64,000 nucleotides of DNA from Lytechinus pictus (GCF_037042905.1 NC_087254.1:22556603-22620602); one strand, 5' to 3'; positions 1-14,051 are shown, counted from the stretch's first letter. The notes: generated by a model from the letters alone, not told the origin. Program-made: numbers and translations.

Positions 1-1345
1 AATATTAACCTGAACTAAATTAACTTGAAATCTAATTCTGGTCAATTTGAATAAAACGTATGAGATTATACGTTAGGGCAAACTTCAAAGCAGCTAAAGG
101 CGTATGCACTCCACACAAAAAAGAATAGTACGGTTTTGAAAATATCAAAAGCAAACAAAGCAATAGTAAACGATATAAAGCATTTTATGAAAAAGGCATA
201 GTATAGTAATTTGCATTAGAAATCTTATATACATGATTTACAAACAATCCTTAAAAATGTTAAATTTGTACTATCAATTTTCTCCCATTTGACCTAATCA
301 TTATTATATACACTCAAATATTACCCTCTTTTTTCAAAGTTATGAAGGGAAATGATCGTTTCGCTTATTGGTAGGAGTGCTAAATCTGTCAGTTCACCTC
401 CAGACTAGAATGGTTCCAGAATGGCTTCAATAGTGTTTTGTATCAATTATTTCAATCACATCAATGCTTTTGTACAGCAAATACAGAATATATTTAGGGA
501 AGACAACACATTTGGTGATCTAATCTTTTGTATATATTTTCATTTTTTTTTCTCAATAAAATTTAAACATCAAATAATCGAAAACAAAACACAGTGTGCT
601 TGGAGACTGGGGAATGGGATGCTTTTAGTTTTACTTTGGCATAAAAACAAAATTTGAAGTTTTAATGGGCATGCGATCATAATCCAATTTTCAAACTTCT
701 TGAATGACTGATTTTTAAATATAATTTACTGTCTAACAGTATCTTATTTTGGAAAAATTATTTCCACAATCCTGAATACTCATCATAACTGCATATATAA
801 CCTTTTATGCACCTTTTCATGACATGCATTGAAAGATCATGTTCATAATTTTTTTATGTAATCATTTAAACGACATATTTAGATATTGTCAATTTGGAGA
901 ATTTTAAAACGCATGATATAGCTTTGCCTTCTGCAAAATCTTAGTAAAACAGACATCTGAATAAGACTTAAACATTCTCATTTTTATATAGTACATAGCA
1001 TTATGCATTAATGCACCTCTTCTGATCCTGCAAGATCGTGTTTTAAAAAGAGGTACGTACGCATGGGTCAGACACACCCCGTTTGCCCTGACGCCGGCAC
1101 CCACATCATATGCAGCAAAAGTCCATCAGCGTTCCATAATGCATTGGTCTGACATCCTGTGTATGTGCAGCAAACACAACTCACTCTGTCGTCAATAAAT
1201 CTTATGCACTGAGTCTTAATCCTTGTGTGAACAGCTCCACATTGCAGACTGCATGTATGTGTGTGAAGGAATGGGTCAAGCTCTCATTCACTGGTCCTTT
1301 CATACCAAAAAAAAAAAATGTTTGTGATTTCGATCCTTGGAAGTT
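1..1345. other. Flank downstream of the claudin-like gene
   Basis: This stretch follows the stop codon of the claudin-like gene on the minus strand, so its right part is probably that gene's 3' UTR. I found no minus-strand AATAAA close to the stop, so the transcript end is not placed. The remainder is AT-rich DNA with only short chance reading frames and no repeat that I can name. Confidence 0.5.
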
Positions 1346-4300
1346 TCAAATCATACTGTCTTCATATCGCCTTAGGACCCAGAGGTGCCCCGCCCCTGCA
1401 ATGACGCTGAGAAGTAGCCCCACCCATGAGATACTGTACGCCCATCCGAGGGACGCAGATGAGTATGGGGAGTCCCCCTCTGGCCATTGGTCGGGAAACC
1501 TGGATGTCCGCACTGCGTAGATCACCAGGCCCACGAAGGCCAACAGAGCTACAAGAAAGACAGAGAATTTTAAAATGATAACATTAATTATGAAGAATAA
1601 AAAAGAGCAATCTCGGAATAAATATTGACACATCGTATCAAGATTGTGTTGCCCATTGTGCTATGAAAGTCTTTTAAAGGGATGGTCCGGGCTGAAAATA
1701 TTTATATTTTATTACATAGAATATAATTCACTGAGCAAAATGCCGAAAATTTCATCAAAATCGGATAACAAATAATAAAGTTATTGAAGTTTAAAGTTGA
1801 GCAATATTTTGTGAAAACAGTCGTCATGAATATTCATTAGGTGGGCTGATGATGTCACATCTCACTTTCCGTTTTCTTATGTCATTACATAAAATCATAA
1901 TTTTTTCGTTATGTCATACTTGTGTGAATAATATGTCTCCCTTATAATGAAATAAGTTGCAGCAATAAATATCAATGCACTATTCAGTTGTCATTCCAAT
2001 TTGTCTACTTCTTGGAGGAAAAAATTTGAATAAACCTCATTCATATAATAAAATACAAAAGAACAAGTGGAGATGTGACATCATCAGCCCATCTAATGAA
2101 TATTCATGACGACTGTTTTCCCCAAATATTGCTTAACTTTAAAATTCAATAACTTTGTTATTTGTTATCCGATTTTGATGAAATTTTCGGCATTTTGCTC
2201 AGTGAATTCTACTTTATTTATTAAGCTTTCAATACTTCCAGCCCGGACCATCCCTTTAAGGTGGATCTATGTTGGATGGGGGGGGGGCAGATTGTCTTAT
2301 CCATTTCGCCATAAGCTGTTTGGTGCTTTTCCTTACTTTCCAAGTAAGAACTCGAAAATCTTTAAATTCTGACGAAATCAACCCATTTTCTGTCCCAACT
2401 CATTTATAAAATAAGGGCTCAACACTTGAATGAAAATCTAGGATTCAGCAGTATCACAATATAATGGCAAAGTTTCTACAATCGTACCTTCTTTATGAAA
2501 CTCTCCTGTGGAAAGAACAATCATAATAAATCCATTTTTGTCTGTCATCATTTTCTCTTTGTGACTCACCTGCTAAAATAAACATTGCTGACACACCTCT
2601 CAAGAGCGTTTGATTCTTCTTGTGTCTCAGCGCAGCTATTGCCATGACAACGGCAATTAATGACAAAACCACACCTACACCATACAGCACCCATGTAGCG
2701 ATCAGAAAACTCACTGAAATGGAAGACAGAGAGATAGATCAATTAAGATAAACGAATAATTGTTAACCAAAATATGGTTAATGTATTTGCGATCGCTCTA
2801 AAATCGATTTCAGTTTCAGTTTTAATCTTATTCTCCAACAGGACATTTCTGAAATATTTGGGAAGAAAAAAAATCAATAACATAAATCAACTAACAATAT
2901 ATGCAATGCATTTGGCATTACCAAAATAGATAAACTAGACAGACAATAACATACATTTTTATATTGGGATATTATTAATAGCAAAAAGCATATAGAAGAA
3001 TGTCCAGGAGATGAAAATTATAATAGAACGCCTAAAGAATAGGCCTATATAATATTGACAAAAAGAGAAAAGGGACGTGTATTGGCACAATAATTATAAT
3101 AGAGATGTAAATTAATAACCTGAAAATTATGCGAAACATAAAATTATGCTGATATCTAGAAGCACAGACGAAATAGTTTGAATGATGAATGAACGGCTGG
3201 TTAACAATTGATGGAGATCAATAAAGGCTCATGATTTGAAAGATAAGAAATTTGTTTCGATTTTCCATTGAACTTAATAGCTTTGAATACTTGGCTTCGA
3301 AGAAAAAGTGTCAGTGATCTATTGAACAATCATTAAAACACTGGATATGAAATTATATTGGGACTTTTCTTCTATAGAGATTTCATTCTGTTTCAATAAA
3401 ACCATGATAAAACATATTTAAAAAATGATAAGATCATCTTAAATGCTATCATTCCAGATCATCTTCGTATAAAGGGTATTCAGAATATTAACACGATATC
3501 ACAAATAACAACGGACAAAAACAAGTAAAAAGAATGACTTAAAGTAAGACTACGCAGATATAAAAAGCTCGGGGTTTTTTACAGGTAGTGCATCAACTTG
3601 TGATGAAAATTATCCAGAATATTATGTACATGTCTTACATTTTAATCGCAAAACTAAAGCAATATCATAGCTTTCTAAAATATCTTATAAAGAGAACCAT
3701 GAACATTCTTTCTCTCTCTGAAGTCAAAGCAACAAAATGGATAAAGTACTTTTGAAACATAAATATTAAGGTCTTTGCAGTAGATGTTGAAGTCCGTGGC
3801 ACATAGCAAGTGACTACAGGTCAACGTTTCATTCCATTATTAGCATGCGAACGAATTTAATTGGCATCCGATTCCAAAACAATCCCAACTCGTTATCATC
3901 AATGTACGAAACTAATTAGAACCCCCAGTTCGTGTATCACACAATGATCTAACGGCAATAACTGGAGGGGTATGGAGTGAGATGGGATAATGAGCTGGAT
4001 GTCATAACATATTACGACAATGTTTGTCAGGCTTATGGGGAGTGTGGGAGAAACATGGTAAGGCTCTGTGAGTCAGACAATAGTCAGGGTATATACACTG
4101 TACTGCTAATTAGTTGGGAAATGTATCTAATTCTTTCTGTTATCAATTTGATGTAAAGGTCATTGTGCGTTCATAGTACTTATTACAATGATACGTGACA
4201 CACAAAAAAAGAGATTTAAACCCAACTCTGTTGCAGATCTCAAGTGGGTGGGAGATGCAAGGTTCGAATCTCAGCCAGGCACTGGAGCTACATGTAATTA

Positions 4301-7300
4301 ACAATTGAGACATGCCAAGGATCGTGAATTATCACTTTGTTCGACCCACCCTCCCTCCTCCGTGGGATAAAAATGAGCATAGGCCTAATCAAAAACACAA
4401 TGTCAGCGAGGAACCGAAATCCCCGAGCTGATTTCTGTTTCCTTTTTTGTGTGCATCAAAATTGATAGAGATCCGAGATGACGCCCATGTTCATTTGAAC
4501 GTGGTGAAAATTTGAGATGAAAATTTCTCGGGTAGGGACGAGTGAACATTACCCACCCCTACCCGATATGGCCACGTAACTTTATACTGTATGTATTGTT
4601 TTGATCAACAAATCTTTATTTACAATGTAAGTATGATAAACATGTTATTGTTTTCGAAAGCTGACACATGACCGTTGCTTGACTTTCACTGATAACATGG
4701 ATAGGTAATTATTATTGTTCAACAAGTTTCCACGGTTAAAGCTATTCAACCTACAGTGTATAACCAGTGGCCGATATTATAATGTGAATTAATAATGAAT
4801 GCTAATCACTGACAAATGATATAAGCACCTAACCATCTCTTTCTATACTCCTTCTCCCTTCCCAATTCTTCTTTTAATATTTAATATTTTTATTTTTTAA
4901 CAGTCATTACAATCTGACCCCTGATAACATTTTAAAATTCCCCGATTTATCAAAGTGAGATACAAACCTTCATATCTTGTCTGTGTGTTAAGACCTTGTG
5001 GCATGGACACCGATTCAGGTGCAGAAAGACCGAAGAAACACATGTGTCCTGTGGAAACATACAAAAAGAAAGAATATGAATTGGTCAGCTGAAGAACACT
5101 ATACAGTATACACAAGCAACTACCTTGACTATTGCATCACAAGAGTCCAATTTGAACCGTACATGGTCACTCATTTGCGTGTTATAAAGATTGGAGAGTT
5201 GTTGAAGGAGCCACTAAGTGCAATACTGCAATTATCTTGCATTCTTCATGGTTTGTTATCACTCATGTGTTGTCAGAAATACGACTTGTTGGCAATTACG
5301 CCGATGACAATTATACTTTTCAAATGAAATATAGGCCGATAACCAAGATCGATCAAGTTCGAAGGGGTAGCCATTTTTTTGTATAATGTATCTCCCATTC
5401 TTGCGTTTGAAACGAATCTAAATAAGTTAATTCAGATGCAATGTTTCAAGATCAGCATTCTATAGTAATGCAATGAAGGAGAAAATGTACTGTATATACG
5501 TATAGTACGGAGTAACTTTATTCAAACATTCGATGAGCGAAAATGACAATGAGTATTCGATACGTGGGAATTGATCGAGGGGCAGACTCAAGTACCGCTG
5601 CACAATTCGGTTTGATAATGGGATGGTGAAGAAGTAGATGAGAGGAAGGAGGAGGGATAAGAACAAGGATGGAATTAGGAAAGGGAGAATGAAAAGAGAA
5701 AGAGAGAGAGGAGAAAGATGGAGTTAATATCTTGTTTTCCTATTCTGTTTGAAGGGAGGGGGGGGGGGCTCTGGAAATAATTAGTATTGTTGTATAGCCG
5801 ATTTACTTTGCTTGTCATTTTTGAGATAATCGGGACTTTTTCCCCTAAACAATATAGTCTATTCTGTGTGTATCCCCAAATGATGAAAATGTCATGATCA
5901 ACCCCTGTGAGAAGAGAGGGGAAGGGGGGGGGCATGGACGAAGAGGACAGGAAGCCCAGGGTGAAGGTGAACTAGGCCTAATGTGTACCTACATGTACAT
6001 ATATAAATCCTTGAGAATAATGGGTTGTTTTCCTATTTACGTGTAGTAGATAATTTGTGAAAGAGCAAAATATTGAATCACATCAGAGCTATATCACATT
6101 GACTAAATCATTCTGCACAAAATATCACAAAAACAAGCGATAATCACTCGAAAGTTATTAATCTGCGTGAGAATCCAACACAAAAACGAAATCATCGTGA
6201 GAAATTCGGGGCGAAAATGCGACAGGGGTAAATTAGTTTGATACTGAATGGATTAAATTATTCAATCCTGTGAATCATCAATGCATCATGATATAAAGAG
6301 CTACGGTCAATTTACGATAGTAAGTAGATTTGTTAGCCCATTCATACTCAATCTACCCTTTTAATGCCTTTCACCCAGTAATAGATACAGCAAAAATGAT
6401 GGAAAGATAAAGGACGTCGACGAGAAAGCAGTGGGATAATTTTCTTTGCAATTTTACAAGTTTCATTGTGATTGTTGTTAAAAGGTTTGATGGATGTTGC
6501 CCTCCAAAGAGACCTAAATTGTGATGATCTTTATGCCGGAGACATGCTTCATCTTCAGACATTTTACACGTACGCTCAAGCAAGATGCGTTCAAAATTTA
6601 GAAATAATGACATGAAAAGCTAGAAATGAAATGGGAGGGGGTATATCGAATAAATCTAGCTTTTTCCTACTACATGTAGCTTTAATACACAACAATGGCT
6701 TGGAGAGTTTCAGAATAAAGCAGTTCAGACGTCAAGGAAAGTTCTCATCTACATGCACACTCCTTTCACGAAAGACGACTTCTTGCGAAGACTGCAACAA
6801 ATTGGAATGACTCATTACAATAATAAGCTTATTTCAATAAATAAAAACGTTTTCTTCTTCCACGACATTTTTCCTCCATTCTTAAATGCCACCGAACATT
6901 ATGTTTATTGGAAACTCTGGTCACCCCCCCTCCCGCCGTCGCCGAAAATGATAAATGCCCTGGCAAAGCCTGTCGATGGAACAGCACAAAAAACTGAAGC
7001 CACTTGGGATAAAAGGGTATAAAACCATAGCCGTGTCACTCATTAATCTTCTTAATTGATCTCAGAGAGACGTTTCTTTTGTTTTCTCTCATCGTTCATT
7101 CCCGAAGCTCCAAGGAACGGAGCTACGAGCAATTCGATATTGGCTTCATTACAATCACTTTTATGACGCGCGCCCAATTCGAGGCAATCTTCCACAAAGC
7201 GTGGTGATGCCAAAATCGCCCTCGTACTTGTCATAAAAAAAAGAGGAGCAGATGTTGCCGGTTCGATGATAAACGATGAAAAGGACTTCAACATGAAATA

Positions 7301-10300
7301 TGAACGGTTCAATATCCATGTTTGTATTGTCTTAGAGCATCCAACTGATTCACAACTGCCCCCGGAGCAGGCCAACATATTTCGTTTGAAAGAATATGGA
7401 TTTATAATTGACTGATAGGCAATTGATGATGATGAGGATGGTTATGATAATGTTGATAATGACGATCATGACGATAATGGGTTTGATGATGATTGATGAT
7501 GATAATGATGACGATGGTGATGACGATTATGATGATGGCGATTATGATAATGATCGTTGTAGCGGTGATGGCGGTGGTGGAGATAGAAGTTGTGGTAGTG
7601 ATGATGGGTTTGACGATGATGGTGACGAGGAGGAGGATAATGATGATGACAATGGTGATTATGATAAGGATAATGATTATGATGATGGGGCTAGATGGCC
7701 TTGACGTTGATGGGTGATACTTGGGCGTATCATCCTCGCAATGGATTACATGTACGCCTGAAAGAACCCCTTGGTCTCTAACCCTTGTGTCTACTATATT
7801 ATAAACCTATATTGAAGCTCCTTGATTGGATTGACCGTTAATATACTTTTCGCTATTTGTTTTTGTTCATTGTGCATGATCAAGAATTTTTGGTGATTGG
7901 AAACAGTCATCAAATTAAAGACAAATTGTACTTTCGTCATCCTTGTACTCCATTCATTGCACTCAGTTTTCAATTACATTATGGTTGACAAGATCATTCA
8001 ATGGTGAAGTACCTTCTTGACATGACCAGAAGGTATGACAAATAAAATAGAGAATAGAATGCCAGTTGGCTTTATTGTTCGGGGTTTGACTTTAGAATAA
8101 ACTTTTTTTCATCACTTAAAACGCTGAAGCGAAATAGCGATTATTTGTCTTTAGTCTTTACACTATACTTCTACAAACTCATGCACTAACATTAACAAAC
8201 GAAATACTATATCAAGTCATTACGATTATGAATGAAGAAGTATTACTGTCCCCTCCTTCCTCTCCATCGCCTCCCTTTCATCCCTCACCTACCACACCCC
8301 TCCCGTTCTCATCATCAAGTCTCGCATGTTCACGAGGGAGTCATAAAACATTTAATGATTTACAAGGACCACCGCCTTCTCTTTGCGTTTGGTTTCTATG
8401 GTGACATAAACTAAGGTTTAATGTATAGCCGCCTATGATGACATAAGATTAATGTTGTAACTGTTAGTGCAGCGTACAAAATGAAAACGTTCGTCGTTGA
8501 GGTGGTTGTTCATCATGGACATCGTTGAATCTCAAGTGCTTGTTGGGGATAAGGGCACCTGGGACCCGTTACACAATGACACACACACATTACGTAATCA
8601 GAAAGGTGATTAACTTCAACATACACCTGATCCAGAGAATCATATACATATATACCCTTTTTACACAGGATTTTCTTAACCCCGGACTATCGCTAACCCC
8701 GTACTATCCTTAACCCCGTACTATTTTATTTCCTTTTCACACATGCCAAATTGTTATCGCTAACCCCGGATAAGGAATGCTTGCTTTTCACACACGAAAC
8801 TTGCTAACCCCGGACTAGTGGTTTTTGTCGATCATTCGTAGTACAAGTACTTCACTCGTACCTTTTTACACACGCTAAAATTTCCTTAACCCCGTACTAT
8901 AGGTGGGGCTAAATGGCAATTTAGCCCCACCTATAGTACGGGGTTAAGCTTAGCCCACTTTCGTTTTACACTAGCGATCTTAACCCCGTACTATCGCTCT
9001 TAGCACCGCAATTGCTGGGATAACCCTGCTTTTTTGCAGGGCCAATTAATCCCGTACTAAAGGTGGGGTTAGCCCACTTTGCAAAAATGCTGTGTAAAAA
9101 GAAAGTGGGCTAAGCTTAACCCCGTACTATAGGTGGGGCTAAATTAACCCCGTACTATAGGTGGGGCTAAATGGCAATTTAGCCCCACCTATAGTACGGG
9201 GTTAAGCTTAGCCCACTTTCGTTTTACACTAGCGATCTTAACCCCGTACTATCGCTCTTAGCACCGCAATTGCTGGGATAACCCTGCTTTTTTGCAGGGC
9301 CAATTAATCCCGTACTAAAGGTGGGGTTAGCCCACTTTGCAAAAATGCTGTGTAAAAAGAAAGTGGGCTAAGCTTAACCCCGTACTATAGGTGGGGCTAA
9401 ATGGCAATTTAGCCCCACCTATAGTACGGGGTTAAGGAAATTTTAGCGTGTGTAAAAAGGGTATCAGTATTATCCGACAACCCATTTTTACAAATTTTAC
9501 AAAATTCAGTATACATGGCATAATTCACAATGAAGATTATTATATCGGGCTAAAATACATACATATATCACGAGAATATCAACGATAATTCATGAAGTTG
9601 GTTAAACAATTTTTAATTGATGCAGGCCTATGGCATGCATGCAATATTGTTTTGAGTGAGTATGATCGTAGAGATTCGAAGCTAACTCTGAATTCCTGAT
9701 AACTGAGAAACCGACAAATATCGAAATTATTAACTTCAGGGACCCCCCCCCCCCCCCAAAAAAAAAGGAGAGAATCCCTTATATGTCGGCTGTAGGTGTA
9801 ATACTGCACAGGGTTATAAAACCAGGAAGATAGGAGCATGAAGCTATAGCTCCATGATACAAGAGCCTGTCCAATGCTATATACATGTTACCATGGTCGT
9901 TTAGGAGAATTCCAGAGAAAGACGAGGACGAAATTAATAGTCTATCCTTGATATCGATTGTCTGTGAAAAAAAATTAATCAAGAAATTCTGTGAAACGTG
10001 ACGTCAGGTATAAGTCCTCATCTACGGTTTCCCTCTGTTGAAACAAGCGACATTGGTCATCAGTCGTTCATTGTCACATCGCCTGTCACATCAACGTCAC
10101 CGCCACCGTTCCCCTGCATCATTCACGAAATGCAATTGATGTGATCGGTCTGCAGTTACTTCATAAATGTGACTGCGGCACTGAATCAATTTGTCTCCAT
10201 CCCCATTCCTGGAAATGATTCATAAATTCAATGTTCGTTTCGGAAGCCAATTCATCCATCCATCTCAAATACTGAAAGCTTTTTTTTGCAACATAATCAT

Positions 10301-13300
10301 TCGAAATACCAAGGCTGATTCCAGATCTACTCTCATCAGTTCAGGGTGTTCATATACCATTTTGAAATTGGTAATTGCCTTTTAAATAGAAAAGGCGTAT
10401 CGAACTGGGAAACTTAAAGGCCTAAGCCTATATTACGGGATGTGCCATTAAAATAAGTAAAAAAAAATTGCAAGAAACGTACTTGGAATGTGGTTTAGAT
10501 TTGAAAGAAAGTGCTGTCTTATTGTATTAAATTTTTCGAAACAGAGCCCTAGGTGAATGTTTTTTTTTCTTTGAAAAAATATAATAATGTTCCGTTTCCT
10601 GCAAAACCAAAACTGGGTGGAACTCACATTGTGTTGGTAGCTTATGGTATATACATCATAATTATGATTAGATTGACTAATAGGATGTTAGTTGTTACCA
10701 AATTGTTAATAAAACATGCCAAATTTTGGTTGATTTTGACGATGGGTGGGGGCCGACACATAATTTACAATACCTTCTATAATTATGGTGTATTCAATAA
10801 ACCTCATACATGATGTGCCGAGCAGTCTATTAGAGTGAGAAAAATACCTGCTAGGTATAGCTTTGGCGACCTTTTCCACACCTTTGCGCGTAATTATCTT
10901 ACAAAAACAAAAACAAACCAATATCAATTCAATATCACGACTTAGAAAGGCCTAATACTTCCCGCATCAGTTGGCGATTTTCCGAATTATTGTTGCTCCA
11001 AAAGATGACAAAAGAATTGCCAGAAAATAAAGAATCGCTCGATATCCCCTATTCTGAATTTTTATATATATATGTGATTACCTTCTGGGGACATTCCATT
11101 TCAAAAGCCCCCGACGTAAACAAGCTAAAATATTAAATAATTACTCCTGTATCATTTAAGCCTACATGAGCGCTCTCTATATTTGCTCCTTTACTATTTA
11201 TAATTAAAATAACTGATGCGTTAGACTAAATAATTATGATGATCAGTGCTACATGTACTACATTATTGGGCAAAGTGTACCATAATTTATTTTGCCTACA
11301 TGTATTTTACTGATGGGATACGAATTATTCACCACTCATCGATTGTAGGCACTACTGTATTCCTATGAATTTGTGTAAATGTGTAAGTCTATATGACAAT
11401 GCTATTAGCAAAAAAAAAAGCCCCCCCCCCCTCCAGAATCAAATACAACCATCAACAAATAAAAAGAATCGAAATAGACCTTTATTTGAATAAACATTTA
11501 ACTTTTGGTTTCAATATCCTAACTATCTGCCGCCAAGTCGTCTTTGAGCAAAATTAGTCTGTAAACAAAATTGCTACAAATACAATCATACCATAACTTC
11601 ATTAACTTGTCAACATAAGGTATACAAGCTCCATGGGATCGTACATGTACATGCTATGGTTTCTAATTTCTAAACGTACGTGTGAAGAGAAGGGTTATTG
11701 ACGATGTCCCTGTCCTTCACCTTGGTCGCTCAAAGTCCCTTGTTATCTTTAGACCACAAACAATGCAATAAGGACAATGTTAGCATCTTTTTTTTTTTTA
11801 GAATTTGCAGGGAAATTCGATAAAAAACAGTCCCTGGGACCTACATGTAGACTTACACATATTTCATCAAATCACAAACACACAACCTCGAGAAGTTCTC
11901 TTCATACTTCTAACTTCTCTGTAATATCACTAAAAGAGGATTGAATTGCATTATGAGTTACATGAAACTCGGTCGCCAAGCACGACAACCTGCATGCGGG
12001 ATGAGTGTCCAACAGCAGGGAAATACTAGTACTGTAGGTAATCTGCTGTGCAAATTCATTCGAGTTAAAGGTCTGAATGTGCAGCCTATAATGCCTTGTG
12101 TACTGAAAGTTTTGTATGTGCTAGTCTTTGTTGATCAAAGTTTCAATCAGGGTCTGTGCCTGCAGATAGGCGCTTCATCAACATTTTGTCGACCGACAAC
12201 TTGGGCAACTTGTTTTTGGATGATTGGCTTATGGTTTGGCTTTGGTTTGCTTTTAGGGTAACTGTCAAATACAAACGCTGTTGGAGTCTTGAATAAACTT
12301 CCGATAAACCCATGAAGCGTTTCCAGGAGATATAAACGTGTAGGCATAGACTATGGCTCATAATATAGCTACATGTATTATGCAAAAAATAAATATATTA
12401 TGTTTCAGATATCTTCTTCTGGAATTACCGAGAGTCCGGTACGCTGTTATATTTTCGACTTGTCATCCTATAGCTGGGATCATCCCCAGAGGCTGCCATA
12501 CACAGAATACAATACGGACTACTGTAAGGTCGGCAATATTTTTGTTTGAGAACCCAATTTGTTTACCAAGTGATTTGTCAAGAAAAGCACACACGAGAAA
12601 GGGTCCATAAGCAAACAAGGGATATTCAGCTGCTAAATACTGCACGCTGCATTCGGAAAATAGCTACCAAGGATAGAGCAGATTGTATAATTTAATTGCC
12701 AAGATATAACGAGAGGATATATATCAAATATGCAATTTGAACCTTGACTTTACTTGACATGACTTCAATGTAAATCAATTTTACATGATTTGAATCAAAG
12801 GTAACAATTTAATGTACACATAGTCATATACACATGGTCTATCTCATTTCAGAATAAATATATATATATATATATACTCCTTTTTTAAATGAATAATCCT
12901 GAAATATTACGATCAAATCTATGAGGATTCGTCAATATCTTTGAATTATTCAAACAGGCTAATGAAAAGTAACAGCATGCAACATGTATCTGCACTTTTC
13001 TGCAGCTTTGCGTATGACCTACTACTCTGACAGGTCCACGGTATGAATAAACGGGGGAGTTGTACTTGCTCTCGTTCAACTTTCAAGTTTTCACTTAGCA
13101 TACACTGTAGGCCTAATTTTGCGGGCGATCAAAAATGCAGGATAAACAGATCTTCTTTATGATATTCAACATTTTGTGCAAGTATATATTTCGATCAGTC
13201 CAGACTTATATTTCTAGAATTCCTATACGATCGTTGAAAAATCCTCTGAAATGTTGCCATTCCTGCATCCTACATTCACACTTATAAATCTCAGAACATT

Positions 13301-14051
13301 ACACTTACAAAGAAAATCAAAGCAATTACACTTATAAATCTCAAAACAATTACACTTATGTGTAATATAAACAATTGCACTTATAAAGCTCCTGACATCA
13401 GGAGTAATAAAACTGTTGTTATGGTTTATATATCGACATGATAATGACAGGGAATGGTACGAGTAAGTGCTTTGTGCTGCTGCAGAGAATATACATTGGG
13501 ATACATTCTACCATTAGCAAGATTAATAAAAACTCTACTATTGATTAAAACAAAACATTAACTACATGTGACATCAGAGTGCTCCATGCTGGTGAGCACA
13601 TGTTTTATCACTAAAATATATAGACTTTGATCCTCTGTGCCTTCATGCCTTCGGAAGTAAAAACTATGAATAAGTTGGCTTCTGAACTCCGAACCTTCCT
13701 TTTCGATAAAAGGTTATCATGCAAACAAAACAACAGATATGCATGAGATACATTCATTGTACTCTTGTTATAGAGGAATGGTGTATTATACCCCCTACCT
13801 GTTATATCGGTTGACTCGTTAGCAATGTACTGAAGGCATATTCTCCATAATCCTTCCCTTTGGAGTAGGGTAGTTGGTAGAGGTGAGGTCCCGTTGCTTC
13901 CCCCAGAAGAAACGGCCGTGTTAATCCCGTAAGTGACCCAATAGTCCGACACAGCTCCAAGGGCAAGCAATGTAAAGCCGAAAAATCCGATAATGCATAC
14001 AATAAGTTGTGATTTTGATACATGTGACCCCGCTGCGCACCCCATTGCCAT
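1346..14051 (-). CDS. Claudin/PMP22/EMP-superfamily four-span membrane protein, 4 exons, 226 aa
   Basis: Exons in transcript order are 14051-13799, 5048-4968, 2713-2570 and 1548-1346. All introns are GT-AG and phase 1, and the 681 coding bases close exactly at a TGA. The start is ATG at 14051 (A at -3, G at +4); a second ATG follows two codons later. Membrane span 1 is about residues 15-36. Extracellular loop 1 has W38, the family signature GLW at 67-69, and C72 and C88, a plausible disulfide pair. It also has N-glycosylation sequons NGT and NES. Spans 2, 3 and 4 are about 113-140, 152-173 and 197-219. The cytoplasmic tail is short and ends SMI, a possible class I PDZ ligand. Family members act in cell junctions, myelin-type membranes or as channel accessory subunits; the subfamily is not resolved here. 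The 81-base second exon supplies the second cysteine and is the least certain exon, because its donor is GTTTGT. Confidence 0.87.
1678..2255. mobile_element. Palindromic TTAA-flanked MITE, copy 1
   Basis: A 578-bp element starts AGGGATGGTCCGGGCTG and ends with the reverse complement. TTAA is duplicated on both sides (1674-1677 and 2256-2259). Much of the two halves pairs with each other, for example around the TGATGTCACATC and GATGTGACATCA segments. The TTAA target site suggests mobilisation by a piggyBac-type transposase, but no transposase is encoded. It lies in intron 3 of the claudin-like gene. Copies 2 and 3 are at 25006 and 57668. Confidence 0.85.
2714..4967. other. Intron 2 of the claudin-like gene
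   Basis: AT-rich intron between coding exons 2 and 3 on the minus strand. I see no reading frame, RNA gene or strongly structured repeat in it. Confidence 0.6.
7420..7695. repeat. GAT/ATG trinucleotide microsatellite
   Basis: Degenerate GATGATGAC-type repeats over about 275 bases. They create long but meaningless acidic or methionine-rich reading frames on the plus strand. Confidence 0.9.
8655..9461. mobile_element. 807-bp TIR/foldback element built of TAACCCCGTACTAT motifs
   Basis: The ends are inverted repeats reading CCCTTTTTACACA inward, and TA sits on both outer sides (8653-8654 and 9462-9463). That is the target duplication expected of a Tc1/mariner-type insertion. Inside are at least a dozen direct or inverted copies of TAACCCCGTACTAT or close variants. 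Two copies of a unit of about 230 bp (8887-9116 and 9145-9374) are followed by a partial third. Each unit starts with a short perfect hairpin around TTTAGCCCCACCTATAGTACGGGGTTAA-type arms. The TTTTTACACAC..TAAAATTTCC end sequence recurs internally at about 8862, so the 8862-9461 part is itself TIR-bounded. No protein is encoded. Confidence 0.8.

Larger units (their letters stand above)
5049..13798. other. Intron 1 of the claudin-like gene (8.75 kb)
   Basis: This is the long first intron. It holds G-rich tracts (for example 5758-5768), a GAT-type microsatellite at about 7420-7695, the 807-bp foldback element at 8655-9461, a C15A9 tract near 9743, a short AT repeat near 12857, and loosely repeated CAATTACACTTATAAATCTC phrases at about 13270-13395. 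No other exon or gene could be supported. Confidence 0.6.

Noticed and set aside
7052..7378. 108-codon minus-strand frame in claudin-like intron 1
   Set aside because: It was considered as a missing exon, but the 81-base exon at 4968-5048 completes the loop in phase, and this frame shows no family motif.
7408..7717. Acidic and methionine-rich plus-strand frames
   Set aside because: They are translations of the GAT microsatellite in different frames.
8887..9461. CRISPR-like or telomere-like array
   Set aside because: The repeats occur in both orientations with no uniform spacers, and the motif is not a telomere repeat. TIRs and TA flanks show a transposable element.
12463..12645. 60-codon minus-strand frame with hydrophobic stretches
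   Set aside because: It lies in intron 1 of the claudin-like gene, is not needed by the gene model, and has no splice sites or family match.
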